From the NCBI GenBank assembly GCA_002221725.1, contig NJFT01000288.1, positions 1 to 44,163 on the forward strand: a stretch of 44,163 bases of DNA, given 5' to 3'. Each line of letters begins with the position of its first letter. The first letter of the stretch is position 1. Below, piece by piece: positions 9,178 to 19,770 of this stretch. The translations under genes and the position numbers were made by a program. This DNA is from Scedosporium boydii. Its lineage: Eukaryota > Ascomycota > Sordariomycetes > Microascales > Microascaceae. The notes under the pieces were generated by a model. The model saw only the letters and a program-made list of their open reading frames with translations, made no database searches and was not told where the DNA came from.

Positions 9178-12100
9178 CTGATTCTCATATCCCCCTTAAT
9201 CCTCTCTCTAGTAGTCGCGGGAACAATGCATCGCCTTCTGACACTTTGCACATCTCCTCAACTCCGCCCCACTCTTCGCCTTGGCCTCATGACAAGCAAG
9301 GCACCGAATCTCTGGCGGGATCACCGAGGTCCTCGACGAGAGCACTGAAGAAAGCCGGAGAGATTGCGGCCCGCACGGCGCGTCTAGACACGACATCCCA
9401 TTTATGTAGGCCAACCATGAAATCCGGGGGAAACACACCGTTCCCGCATGTGCACAGCGCAGGTTTTCCCGGAACAACGGATAGTGGAGCTCGATTCCCC
9501 GCGGCGATATACTCGCAGCTGTCCCGATGACTCCAAGTCCTGCAGCGTTCCACGACTGCGAGGAGGAATTGTTTCCAGAGGTGCATCACTTCCGTATTCA
9601 CCATTATCCTGCATAACCCCGTTGACCGCAGCCCAGCCAAAGTCTCACGGACAATCGTCACCGACTCTCCATACAGCGCGATAACGCCCAAATCAAGAAC
9701 GACAGATCGGTTTGCAATATCCAGGCGCATCGCGGACGCAAACAGGAGGATGTGCACACCACCGCCTCCGGGATCGCAGATCCCAAACAAATGGGCCTTT
9801 CTGCCTAGGAGCCCGGTAAATCTTCATTAGTTGGTAGAGAGAGTCCTTGAAAGCGACTCGGGCCCGTTCGCCATTCATGGCTGCGAGTTGCTGGCCCTTC
9901 CGCAAGCGGCGCTCTCTTGCCGAGAACATCGTGGGTGTATGACCGATCAGCCATTCGAGCTTGTCACGTTGGAGACGTCGATGATGGGGAGTGCCTGGAG
10001 ATTGACATGGTGAATGTTGCGAAGGACGGGCGTTCCGGCTTCAAAGGTGATGGGGTACACATAAGCCGTATCGGGCAGGGTCAGTCATTACTGGGGCAAT
10101 AACCTCAATGTAGCGAGAGTTCCGCATAATCCTGACCTTGGAATTCTCCCAGACGACGGGCGACGGAACGTGACGTCGATAGGTTCGCTGTCAAGGGAAA
10201 CCTGAAGCTGAACAGGAAAAGTAGGTGCAGACTTGACAACACACCCAGAGTCCAACAATGTCTTCAGGTGGTCTGAGAAGATGGTAACACTTGCCGTGAA
10301 AGATGAGAGTGCTCTAGATTTCTCGTCCATCTTGGCTACGATGGCGGTCAGAACACCGGGATTCAGGTTGAGCGGGGAAATAATGCCGTTTGGGTCGAGA
10401 CCCTGAACAACTGGTTGATCCGTTCTGGTTTGGGGGGTTGCGAGTGATGTATACACGGTCCGCATTTGCTAAAGGAGTCTCAAAAACCGCCAGAGAGGTT
10501 GTCCTCAGACGGTCTAGAAACTGCTCCTTAGTCGTCACGGTACTCTACAAATCGAGCGATACCGTAGTACTCTCGGCTTCATCGAGTAACGAGTGGGTCG
10601 ACACCATGAACGACGCGAATAAAGGCGATTTTCCATGCCAGCCGTCGGGATCATTGGCGATATGGATAGTAAAGGCATTGCTGTTCCTTTGGCCGATAAT
10701 AAGCAGCATTCCGAACCCGAGCTGAACGGCCGCAAAAGCATCGTGCCATGCCCTTAGCCACCGAAGGACCCGGGCTACGTCGGTGGCATGTCGACGCAAT
10801 ATCTAAGCCACCTGGCCCCTCAAAGGCTCCTTACCGGCGTTGCAAACCTTGTATAGCGTGCCGACGATATAGACGTCCAGGGTATGCAGCTGCAGATAGT
10901 TCGAGCCTAATATGGGGCACTTCGAGTTGTCTTTGATCCGATCAATCAAAAGCTCTATGAACTTCGTCTAGTCGACAATGTCTCTGAATTTTATGAAACG
11001 GGGATGCGAAACGTAGCTGGCCCGGTGATAGGGGGATTGGACAGGGTTCAGAATTTGTCTAGGCTCATCTTTCCCATCAGGTCTGGCAGGTTTTTGTCGG
11101 GGAACATCCGAAGGTAGACATCGTGGAGCGGGTCGGCAAATTCGGTCTCATCAAACGGGAGAAGTTGAACTGACGCTGAGGATAACGGGCGATGACTTGG
11201 TTTATCCGGCCTCTTCCAGGTAAGTCTGCTCTGCAGTCCGCGGGGCTTAGAGTCAGAAGAGTCAGCACCGGCCAAGGACCTCATCGGGCCCTCATACGCC
11301 GCAGACGTCGGTGACGTATTCGTCCAATGTTCTAGGGAGGATAAACCTAAAAGGAATGGCAGAAGAGGGAGTCGAAGAGATCTGGGAGCGAGTCTCCCTG
11401 TCGGGTCAGGGTTTCCGTATAGAGAGTTGACGTCGAGTTACCACAAAGGAGCGGAGAGGCGGTAACCAACAAGTTCAGAGCACCGATGTGGTCAATCAGG
11501 TTCAAAGTCTCGATAATATCGAATAATAGCGGAGCAGAGCCCAAGGGGCCGTAAGTTGCTTGATCGAGACAGGTCGACGTCATGTCTAGACGAGTACGGT
11601 ATAAGTTACCCTGTTCAGTGCGGCCCGTGTTGCGGAGGGATTCAAGTGTATGGCAAAAGTGAAGAGCCTCTCCCGCAAAGGACCGGGGCGTGGTGGTGTT
11701 GGCGGCGCGCTTCCCGAAGGAGCGGCACCACAACGCAAACTCCGTGCGAGCACCTTCCACGACATGTTGCAGATTCGAAGTCTGATGGGACGCTGCCGAA
11801 GAATTGGCGAGCGGGGCTTCTGCGAGTGCGATGTGGAATCCAAGGACAGGGTTAAGATAGTAGTGGGGGATCACATTGGGCGTCGCGAACAATGGGCTAG
11901 CGATGGTGGTCTTGGAGGCGATCTTACCATACAGGTCAGTTGTACCGTGATGCCAAAAATACGCGTAGAACTTGGCCACGTCATCGACAAGGCCCCCGGC
12001 AGTAGCGACGGTCGAGCTCTCTCCGCTCGGATTTTGGCTGGTGACTTCTTTTCGGCCAGTTTCCTGCTCTGCTGGAGCCTCGTCTTGAACAAATACTCCA

Positions 12101-12723
12101 ATGTCGACCAGTTCCCAGGAATGCCCCGCGAGCGTAAAACTCCCATATATTAACTATTCCATTGAATGTTTTAACATTGCAGAATGGTATGGGTCTGCCG
12201 TATTTGTAAGACCTCCAAGCCTCAACGGAACCGTCCGGGCCTAATAGCTTGTCTGCCTAGGCTCGAAGTCGGACATAGCCTCGTTGATCGAGGTAGACGT
12301 GGTAATAGAAGTTTCAAACATCACTACTGATTTTGTCTTTGTAGTCGTCGATGGTTAAAGATATGAGGAGGACATTACTTGCTACAGGATAGAAGAATGT
12401 TGTTAGAGTGGTTACGATGTGTGCAAGATGATGGGGTTGGCAACGAACCGATGACGGTATCCCCGATGCCATAGCAGGTAATACGTAAGGGGCGGCCAAC
12501 AGCTAGAGCAAGCAACAAGTCAGCCTAGATCTTGCCATGGAAACATGTTGGCTGACGTACTATCAGGATGAGAGGTAAAGAGGACGTTGCGAATGTCGCC
12601 ACACCCGAGAAGCAGGATGTTGGCAGATTTCCCTTAGGCAAGCTCAGTGTCAAGAAAAACAGCGGGCGTGTTGCTGATGGCGTAAAAATAAGTACGGAGG
12701 TGGGCATAGGCGGGAGTGAACAT
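9178..12723 (-). pseudogene. Broken DUF4470 / MYND zinc-finger protein gene
   Basis: Read on the minus strand from ATG 12723, pieces in changing frames follow the whole order of this fungal family. They are: DUF4470 start (ISNTPAVFLDTELA, NILLLGCGDIRNVLFTSHPD), then YYHVYLDQRGY and EAWRSYKYG; VDDVAKFYAYFWHHGTTD, HYYLNPVLGFHIA and LFDIIETLNLIDHIGALNLL; SRLTWKRPD; YHRASYVSHPRF, LGSNYLQLHTLD, DPDGWHGKSPLFASF and NADRVYITRNPPNQNG; LNLNPGVLTAIVAKMD; MFSARERRLRKGQQLA; GGGGVHILLFASAMRLDI, LWKQFLLAVVERCRTWSHR; and a MYND finger CLACHEA...CAKCQKAMHCSRDY. In-frame stops lie at 12636, 12259, 10970, 10805, 10547, 9210 and 9198 (first base, minus strand), and at least six frame switches occur, for example near 12110, 11350, 10400, 9800 and 9325. 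Several stops replace expected Gln or Trp, fitting C-to-T or G-to-A change. Function is lost; MYND fingers normally bind protein partners. Confidence 0.88.
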
Positions 12724-12778
12724 CGTCGTAATAACTCTTGACTACAGCAGGGTAGGAGATGGAAGGGCGGAGGCCGAA

Positions 12779-13680
12779 TCACTCCTCGTCTGCGGGTGTA
12801 TGTCCGCTCAGCCTTGTAAATAACTCGAATTCCATCCTCTCGGCAGGTTTGGGGCCACTCAAAATGTCGCCGATCATATCAGTGCCAGGCGGGTAATCAA
12901 ATTCGAAGATGGGTTCTCCAGCCACTCGCATGTTAGCCAGGACAGCCTGGCGAAAATGCCATCGGAGTAGTGTGTCAACTGGTCGTCGGGGATCATCCAG
13001 CAATTGGCGGTCCAGGGTGTTTCCGGAGATTCCCCACATATCCTTCTGGAAACAAACGACTGGGGGGGGAGGAAAGAACTAACGTCTGGATTAATTGAAA
13101 ATAGGAGCGAGTCAAAATCCGAATGCAGGGTGCTCGTCATAAGCATCCCGTTTTGAACAGAATTGATGTCGCTTCCTGACCTAGTTCTAGGCGGAAGAGT
13201 AATCCACCGGTCAAAGTCGTCGGCGACCCAGTGATCCGCATACGCAAGCGGGAAGATGTGGGCCGCTTCGAACCCATTCCAGTATCCGAGATGTCTTCGG
13301 GCATTCACCACCTTCGAGATAACGCAACCCCCGTCCCTTTCACGAACCTCATCTCTGAAAGCCATAGTTCGTGATGCGGTATTGATAGAATGGCCTCGAG
13401 TAAGGACGATCTCATTGTTAACCTGAATGGGTGAGTCGGCGACGATCAGGTAGTGCCCGGGGACAAGGGGCTGGGTGTCGCGAGGGACAGTATCTCCATC
13501 GTCGTTCTGGATGAAATAGGAGCTTTGAAGGATAAAGACAATCTCCACCATGGCGTATAGGTTTTCGTTCGTCACTCCAGCAGTAAGGACAAGTCCTCCA
13601 AGCACAGTGGCGGGATCCTGCAAGTCGGACAGAAAGACATCGCGGTCAATCGCGCGTACCCCTTGCGCTGTGCTCGACAT
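12779..13680 (-). CDS. HNH-nuclease-domain protein (fungal HNH_2 type), with frame break
   Basis: The protein starts MSSTAQGVRAIDRDVF at 13680. About 120 N-terminal residues form the usual poorly conserved part; the nuclease part follows: RGHSINTASRTMAFRDEVRERDGGCVIS, FEAAHIFPLAYADHW (the HNH histidine in AAHIFPL) and SVQNGMLMTSTLHSDFDSLLFSINPD. The rest, VCFQKDMWGISGNTLDRQLLDDPRRPVDTLL and GDILSGPKPAERMEFELF, is in another frame and stops at 12779. The switch lies at a run of eight C (plus-strand G at 13062-13069). One extra C restores continuity through to VCFQKD. A 39-base intron (GTTAGT...TTCCAG) would also restore frame but would delete a conserved strand. The cellular target is unknown; such proteins are common, multicopy and uncharacterised in Aspergillus-type fungi. 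The start is 56 bases upstream of nothing essential: the MYND pseudogene begins 55 bases past its stop on the same strand. Confidence 0.75.
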
Positions 13681-14168
13681 TTTAAGAGATTAGACTGGAT
13701 ATTGAGGCAATCAAATCGAGGGTAGCGACGGGTACTTGTGACCGAAGTGGGCAATGAATCGAGAATCCGGGCAATGACCTGGAAGGAGAGAACATTGAAG
13801 AGGGCTGGTTTGCTGAAGCGGTTGTGAACTTGTGATGACGCGCCGAGTATGGCGGGTAAAATTCGGAAGAAGAGGACACGAAGCAAACAGAAGTCGCAGT
13901 CAAGACAAGTCAACAAGGAAGACACGCACCTTCCCCAGTTCTTAAACTCTGAAGCCTCAGAAGTGGAAGGAGGTGGGGAAGGGGAGTGGACTGCACCAAC
14001 TCGGGAAGCAACGAAGAAGATACTGATGAAGCGAGAAGAACATCGCGAGGTGGCACGATACTGGATATCAAATTACCAATAAATTTTATCTTCATGAAAA
14101 CGTTTTCCTTCTTGGTCCACCCCGTATCGACCGACCTGCCTTCCAAAACACCTTCCTGTGATCCCATT
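13681..14168. other. Intergenic, promoter side of the HNH gene
   Basis: 488 bases between the LPMO stop and the HNH start, both on the minus strand. ORFs here (13849-14082 plus, 14167-13910 minus) overlap and carry no motif. They probably correspond to the HNH leader and the LPMO 3' flank. Confidence 0.5.
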
Positions 14169-15265
14169 CTATAAAACGAGTTGAATCAAGACAAGAACCG
14201 TAATTAAAACCGATACAAATGTCGCTGGAAGAGAGTAGCCTGTTAGCATCCATTTGTTCATGATTATCGTAAGAGCAAGGCCTTCTTCACTTGGAATAGG
14301 TATCGGTATATCGCACGAGGAACTTCAATTGAATAGAAAGAAAAAGGCGCCTTACCAGCTTCCAAGGTCCTCGAACCTCCATTTCCAAATATGCGGTCAA
14401 GATCTGACTCATCCGAGTCAGATCCTCCTTCATCGCTATTTCCTCCACGCGCCGTCGAGGCTGGCGCGGTTGCGCTCGCAGTCGCCGTGATCGACCCCGA
14501 AGATTGTTCAACCGCCTTAGCCCCAGGAATGAGGTCGGGGCCTGGGACGTCGTAACTGCTAAAAGAAGTGTAGAGGTTGAACTTGATGCCGGGATCCTCG
14601 CTGGTGTAGAGTTCTGTGCCACGCACGCCTTTAGGAAGGTCCTTCCCAGAGCCAGTGATGCGTAGGTTGATGCACTGGGGATAAGCCTGGGCGCCATTTG
14701 TTTGTCCGGCCGTATGCAGCGCGATTATTTCGTGTCGTAGGACGTATTCTCCGGCGCGGATGTTACCCGGGATCTGAACTAGCCAGCTGTTGTTGTTCTG
14801 GACGAGCTGGTCTGATCCCCACTTCCCTGGGTTGCTCCCGGACACGAGGCCAACTTCGTCAATCTTGAAAAATTCAAGCTTGGTCTTATCAGCGTTCGCA
14901 CAGCCGCTCGAGCCGCAGGATGCCAGGTAGTCAATCACGGGCCCATGATGGGATTCTGGCCAGGTGTTCCAGGTGATCAGTATCTTGTCGCCTGCCGCGA
15001 CGGTGGAGAAACCCTTAGCGGGTTCGGCACTCTTATGGCAGATGATGTCTGATGAGCCGAAAGCTGAAGGTTCGATAAAGCCGTTGTCCGTCAGCTTTGT
15101 GGCCCAGCCCACTACAACTGGTGGATCTTTCCGGTAAGGAAAGCTTGTCGGATCATAGCCTTCGTATGAGATGCCGTCGACGACGATGTTGGTGACATGT
15201 CCGTGGCTGAGAACTCCGGTCGCTAGCAACGCCCATGATAGGACGTGGTGTAGAGTAAGGGGCAT
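14169..15265 (-). CDS. AA9 lytic polysaccharide monooxygenase, predicted GPI-anchored
   Basis: Copper enzyme family that oxidatively cuts cellulose or related glucans outside the cell. The start MPLTLHHVLSW at 15265 gives a clean 20-residue signal peptide ending VLS, so the mature protein begins with the copper-binding His (HGHVTNIVVDG). An in-frame ATG at 15280 would add five residues. Counting from the mature His1, the other active-site residues fall at His86 (SHHGPVIDYLA), His164 (ALH), Gln173 and Tyr175 (GAQAYPQCINL), the same spacing as characterised AA9 enzymes. After the domain comes a Ser/Thr/Ala and acidic linker. Exon 1 ends at 14356; splicing GTAAGG...TTCCAG (14355-14225) to exon 2 (14224-14169) is phase 1 and yields a 17-residue hydrophobic end (TFVSVLITVLVLIQLVL) typical of a GPI signal, 321 residues in all. 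Without splicing, the frame runs to 14264 with a basic tail. Confidence 0.9.
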
Positions 15266-16142
15266 TATGAGTCGTTTCAACTAAGACTGCTTCCGAAAAT
15301 GTGGGCAGAGCCAAAGAAGGAACATTGACCTTTGGTCAAGCGGAGGAGGAAAGGAGCCTCTTATGAAGGCAGTGCTGAACCCATTTTCCGGGTCAGATGG
15401 TTAAGCAAATACATAATAATATTTTGCCCATTCCCTTCCCACGAGGCAAATTCAGGAGGCCGGAAGTAGAGGAGTGGAAATTATTGGACCAAGACGTTCA
15501 TGCCTTAATTCTGGCGATATCACAGATCTTATATATCAAATACTGCGGAGGTTGGCCCACGTCGATCTGCAGAACCGTTCACTGCGAAAGTGGGGGGCTT
15601 TTTCGTCGCATCGCATGAACAAAAATAAGGAATCACTTGCCACGTTGGCTTGGCATGTTGGACGATGGGAGTGGATGTTCGGCAGCGACGGAAGGGGAAC
15701 GGCGCTGCTATAGGATCGCCAAATTCATGCAGAATCTGCATAAAGTCCGAGACCATGGTTCCATTTGATGCCCAGCCACAATAGCAGAGACCGGGTATTA
15801 CCTGTTTTTCAGAGAAAGGAGCAATCTCACCAGACTTTCGAGGTGCCACTTAGATGTGATCAAAAGAAGCTTATTCGATGAGAGGTCTTCACAATAGCCA
15901 GGAGTGCATGATTGGAGCTGCGTGTCTCAGCGACAACAGCGGCTCGCCAATTGTCCCATCATAGTCCTGGGGGATTTGGGATTCTGGAGATTCCTTTTAT
16001 TGGTGGCAATGGTACATCGATGCCACCTCGGAGTCATCTCTTAACGTTTTATATTGAGTGCACACTCATCTCATCTCCCGAGGTTTACCATAATTAAACG
16101 CCATAAGCATGGATCTGTGTACTGGCCATTAGATCGATATCC
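15266..16142. other. Intergenic, no supported gene
   Basis: The left end is the LPMO promoter. A 106-codon minus frame (15849-15529) is flanked by usable GT and AG sites but matches nothing I recognise. No repeat was seen before the relic that begins at 16143. Confidence 0.45.
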
Positions 16143-16407
16143 ATACTCACGCTGTCTATGGGTTTTGTGAAGCTAAACTCTGATAGATATCGAAAACGAT
16201 AACAAAGTCAACTTTAAGTGTTCGTGCTTCACCTCTCCCTGTAGATATTGGGCCATCCCCCTCCTTAATCGATGGCTCGTCCATCAACGATTTACCATTC
16301 ATATCAAATACCGAGACTGCTTATCTCCCTAACCCAGCATACTAGGTCCTAGTAACGGGAGGCCGAATTTCCTGGTCCATCGTACGGAATGCTAGATGAC
16401 AGGGATC
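16143..16407 (-). pseudogene. Mutated extra copy of the 3' end of the DUF6536 gene
   Basis: This stretch aligns end to end with 20674-20963 on the same strand, that is, the last codons and 3' flank of the intact DUF6536-protein gene. Both share, for example, GGGTTTTGTGAAG and AACTCTGATAGA. Read on the minus strand the coding part gives DPCHLAFRTMDQEIRPP against DPGHLAFGTMDQEILPP in the intact gene. The Trp codon of the intact end (RWYAGSG) is TAG here (16344-16342). Many differences are C/T or G/A. It lacks about 23 bases present in the other copy. No start or upstream exon is present, so it cannot be expressed as the protein. Confidence 0.85.
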
Positions 16408-17174
16408 TTTTCACATCTATATTCCCCCAGGGCGGAAAATAATGCAGGGGATCCGTTTCTAGCTTGGGCCAGGCAAGAAATGTGCATTTCGTAACGGCGA
16501 ATACGAAAAACCTCATATGCGCAGAAAAGATCGGCAGCCTGTTTCGGAGAGCAGAGGAAAATGCTCGGTCCCCTTCTTCTGTTGGGTGCCAGGTTGTTTG
16601 GCAAACTTATCTTGAACAAGTGATTGCGAACTCATGGATAGGCTCTCTGAGCAAATAGGTTTAATAGATGCTTTTCAAGACCAAATATACACAACCTATG
16701 CGGAAATTAACAGCGAAATACCCTCACCAGCCGGTTTGATTGGTGTTATGACCACTGGTCTTGCTAAGGAAATATTGTTACTTTGATAACTTTGCAGCAA
16801 AGTTGTTTTATGTGAGGAGGCAGCTGAAGTCCTAGAAGCCCTTCGAATTTCTGCCTTGATACCTATGGTCGAGTATGTTATGCAGATTGGCTACCACCAA
16901 CAGCTCCGTCCACAGATCTACAACTGCTACGATTTCCCCTTCTTTTCCCTCTCCTCCGGTCTCCAAGTAGAATTGTATAATCGATTCATCTCGACCCTGA
17001 ATTCGGAACAGCTGTGTCCGGCTAGTCCGCAACACAAGCGTTGTAAATGAGGTGTATCAACTACACGTCGATACATAGAAGAGTAAAAAAGAAGATAAAT
17101 AGCGAGCAACTACGCGCCGCCCGTAGCACATGACCCCCACACCGTCCCACTTCTCTCACGTTATACTAGAATCT
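16408..17174. other. Unassigned, possibly decayed sequence
   Basis: About 770 bases next to the DUF6536 relic. Short frames exist on both strands (16619-16392 minus, 16464-16658 plus) with no recognisable protein. Homology to the intact DUF6536 gene stops at 16407. Confidence 0.4.
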
Positions 17175-17633
17175 CTAGTACCCTGCCTCAGCCTCCTCCT
17201 CGACCTCAGGCTCAAGGCAAGTAATCCTAGTCGAGTGAATGATGACATCACTTTGGTAGCATCCGATCTTGCTAACGTTCTCGGGGCGGCCATCACACTC
17301 GGAGTATGGGTAGAATGTGACTATGATTAAGTTAGTTTTATTTGTATGATAAATCGATGAGGCTCCACCTACCATGGCATCCATCAAGAAGGTTGCTGAG
17401 GTCGACGGAAATAGCTGCATCACGAAGCTCAAGTCACTCTCCAGTGCTTTCCAGATCCACAACGGTCATGCCATGGCTCGCTATAGCACAGTTGAGGTAG
17501 CCGAAGGTACTAAAGAAAGCAGAATGGCCCTTAGGGGGAGCAGTGACATCAATGTCGAAGTTCGGTTCCTCGGGATCGGTGGCGTAAACAACGAGGGCAA
17601 GGGCCGCGAGCGAAGCGATGAAGGAGGCTGCAT
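17175..17633 (-). pseudogene. Broken cysteine-rich small secreted protein gene
   Basis: Minus-strand frame with a hydrophobic start (SFIASLAALALVVYA), then DPEEPNFDIDV, GYLNC, GMTVVDLES, an in-frame TGA (17436-17434), LELRD...LLDGCH, an intron 17372-17321 (GTAGGT, branch CTAAC, CATAG; phase 1) and VTFYPYSECDGRPENVSKIGCYQSD...TRITC, ending EEEAEAGY and TAG at 17177-17175. It is a paralog of the intact secreted protein at 19771-20295. The intron sits at the same codon and phase after the GCx motif, and two spacings are identical: 18 residues from the TGA (where the paralog has Cys) to the next Cys, then 9 to the following Cys. The only nearby ATG (17633-17631) is one base out of frame with the protein, so the start is also damaged. 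It is probably inactive. Confidence 0.75.
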
Positions 17634-19770
17634 CCTGTCCAAAAAAGAAGTGCGTAGACGTTGGAAGGGGCGGGAATAGGGTTGGCGGGGGATGGTGATA
17701 GTCTAGCGAAGTTGGTGATTCGAGTGGAAGTAGTGATGATTATAGTAGCAAAGGGAAGGTTTGTGTTTGAGGAGCAGCCTCTCCTATGTTTATAGACGGT
17801 AGGGGAATTCATACCCGTTCCGCATTTGCGCTGCGCTCATACTACGTGCGGGTTGGTGTGAATTGAGCGATCCCCCCCGGGTTTTGATTAGTCAGTTTCC
17901 CTCATCCCACGCAATGTGCTAATCCAACAAGCCATACCGCCAGGTAATATCTCTACCGACTTTTCATATATAAATCGTTTAACATAGGTGAGGATCAACA
18001 GGTATAGAAACTGCTGATTGCATAGGGTAGCAACCGAAGATTAACATATTAGGTTCAAGATCCACATGAAGACAATAGAGAAATCTACATCATTCGCAGA
18101 GGGGGTAATTAAGTTATTTACATATTCGTACGATAGCATCTGCTAACTCTTCACTTGACCTTCATAGTAGAGCACTACCCTGGTCGGGCTGTTGTCCTAC
18201 TGTCTGCTTGTAAGCGGGGTAGTGTTGAGAAAATGTAAAATGAATGGCATCTGGAAACATTATCGTCTACCAGTAGAAGCGTGCCAATCCCGAACGTGGT
18301 ACACAGATTCAAAAAGCTGTGACCGGACTTGTAATATTAAAAATCTACCGCTTCGCGGGAGATGCTGTCTCGTGTATACATAGTAATCTTACTTTATTTA
18401 GAGGCTTGTGGAGTCGATCAAAAGTCCTCTGACCTTGGCCAACTGACCCGGCTGACGACCTTCTTTTTCAACTTGGGAGCATCCATGGACGGGCAACCTC
18501 GTTCATGTTCTGCAGCAACTGAGAAGCAGGCTCCGTCTGAAGGAATGCTTTGGATAATATGTCAAGCGTGAGAGCAACCATGTTTCTAACATCACTTTTA
18601 AGACCTCTTTGTCTCGATAGTAACTGGCGCCGACACTCAAGCCAATCTCCGTGTGTTCGAAGGGACCATACCAGTGAATTGCCTACGAGTGCGTCTTATA
18701 GGTTGATGCTGTTTGGATGCAATGATGGGTTTTTTGACCACATAGACAACGATATAGACGAGCATCGTATTGAACATTCCCAACTGTTCGTACATACGAA
18801 CGTCGCAATTGTCACGAGCGGTCGGTTATGGCAGAATGAACTAGGACACGGGCCAAGCGGCACGGCCGGGACCGCAACCCTGCCCCGGAAAACCTCATGG
18901 ACGGCGAGTACATACATGCCGACTTTCTGGCCCTGCGTATCAATATTTGGTCTGGACGATCTCAAACACGCTTTAATTGTTACAAGATGCAAAATCTGCC
19001 AAGTCCTACAGTTTAATATATCCATCAAATTGTCAAGACCCAAAACGGGGATCCTCGCTCCCATCGCTCTAGGATAATGAGTACTTCGTAGAAATACATG
19101 AGAGAGGTGGACTCGAAGGAAGGATGCGCTCTTTGTATTCAGTTCTCTCAACCCACGACTAACACAGCATCGACCCATTCAGGAGTGTTGGAAGGGAAAT
19201 GGCCGCGTCCGGGATCCTGTTAGGCTATTGCGACAAAATTGCTCCAGTCATTTCAATATAGTTAAGGTTAATTGATAATTATTGTGACCGTCCTTTGCAA
19301 ATTGAAATGACATACATACAACGTGGGTGACTGTTCAAGGGGCGGGGTAGATCCTGGATCTGGCCAGGGAATTAATTAACATAGATTAAACAACCTGGGA
19401 TGGCTACCCACGATCTCTCGTCTATAGCTATGCATATGTTGCCGTTCGCAAGTACCACATCGCGAGTATCGAGACAAAAAATAGATCCGTGGCGGGCGTG
19501 GCCTTGTCCGTGGGTAATCAAGGAAGCCCCTGTGAATAGCACTGGGAAAACCATAGAACCATAGATTGTGTGCAGCCGTCCTTAATCTCAGAACATAAGG
19601 CGGAGTACGTACGTAGTAGTAATAGTGGGAAAAAAAAAAAAAAAAAAAAAAAAAGGAAAAGAAAAAGAAAACAGGTATAAGTGCGGACTTCCTTGCCCCT
19701 ACCTCTACGCGGATACATCGTACTTCGAGTGACACTATCAATAGCTTCCATCATCAAGGAATCCGTCAAC
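17634..19770. other. Long intergenic stretch with unassigned ORFs
   Basis: About 2.1 kb. The left end holds the promoter of the broken secreted protein gene (TCTATAAACATAG near 17790 on the minus strand). The largest frames are 18550-19077 plus (175 codons) and 19178-18696 minus (160 codons). They overlap completely and neither reads like a family I know, so at most one is real. The rest is AT-rich without visible motifs except the A run at 19630. Confidence 0.4.
19630..19654 (+). repeat. A25 homopolymer
   Basis: A run of 25 A followed by an A/G-rich tail to about 19673, ending some 100 bases before the secreted-protein start. Such tracts occur in fungal promoters as nucleosome-poor elements; length in the assembly may be inexact. 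Confidence 0.8.

Noticed and set aside
11871..12146. 91-codon minus frame as a separate gene or frameshift piece
   Set aside because: A neighbouring frame through the same bases (ELVDIGVFVQDE...VDDVAKFYAYF) runs without a break into the DUF4470/MYND sequence.
17434..17436. TGA as a selenocysteine codon in the secreted protein
   Set aside because: Ascomycetes are not known to make selenoproteins, and the start codon of this copy is also out of frame, so decay explains it better.
17374..17679. 101-codon plus-strand frame
   Set aside because: It is antisense to the broken secreted-protein gene, whose intron and cysteine pattern on the minus strand are clear.
18550..19178. Long overlapping frames on both strands (175 plus, 160 minus codons)
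   Set aside because: They are mirror frames of the same low-GC stretch; neither has a motif, splice chain or signal peptide.
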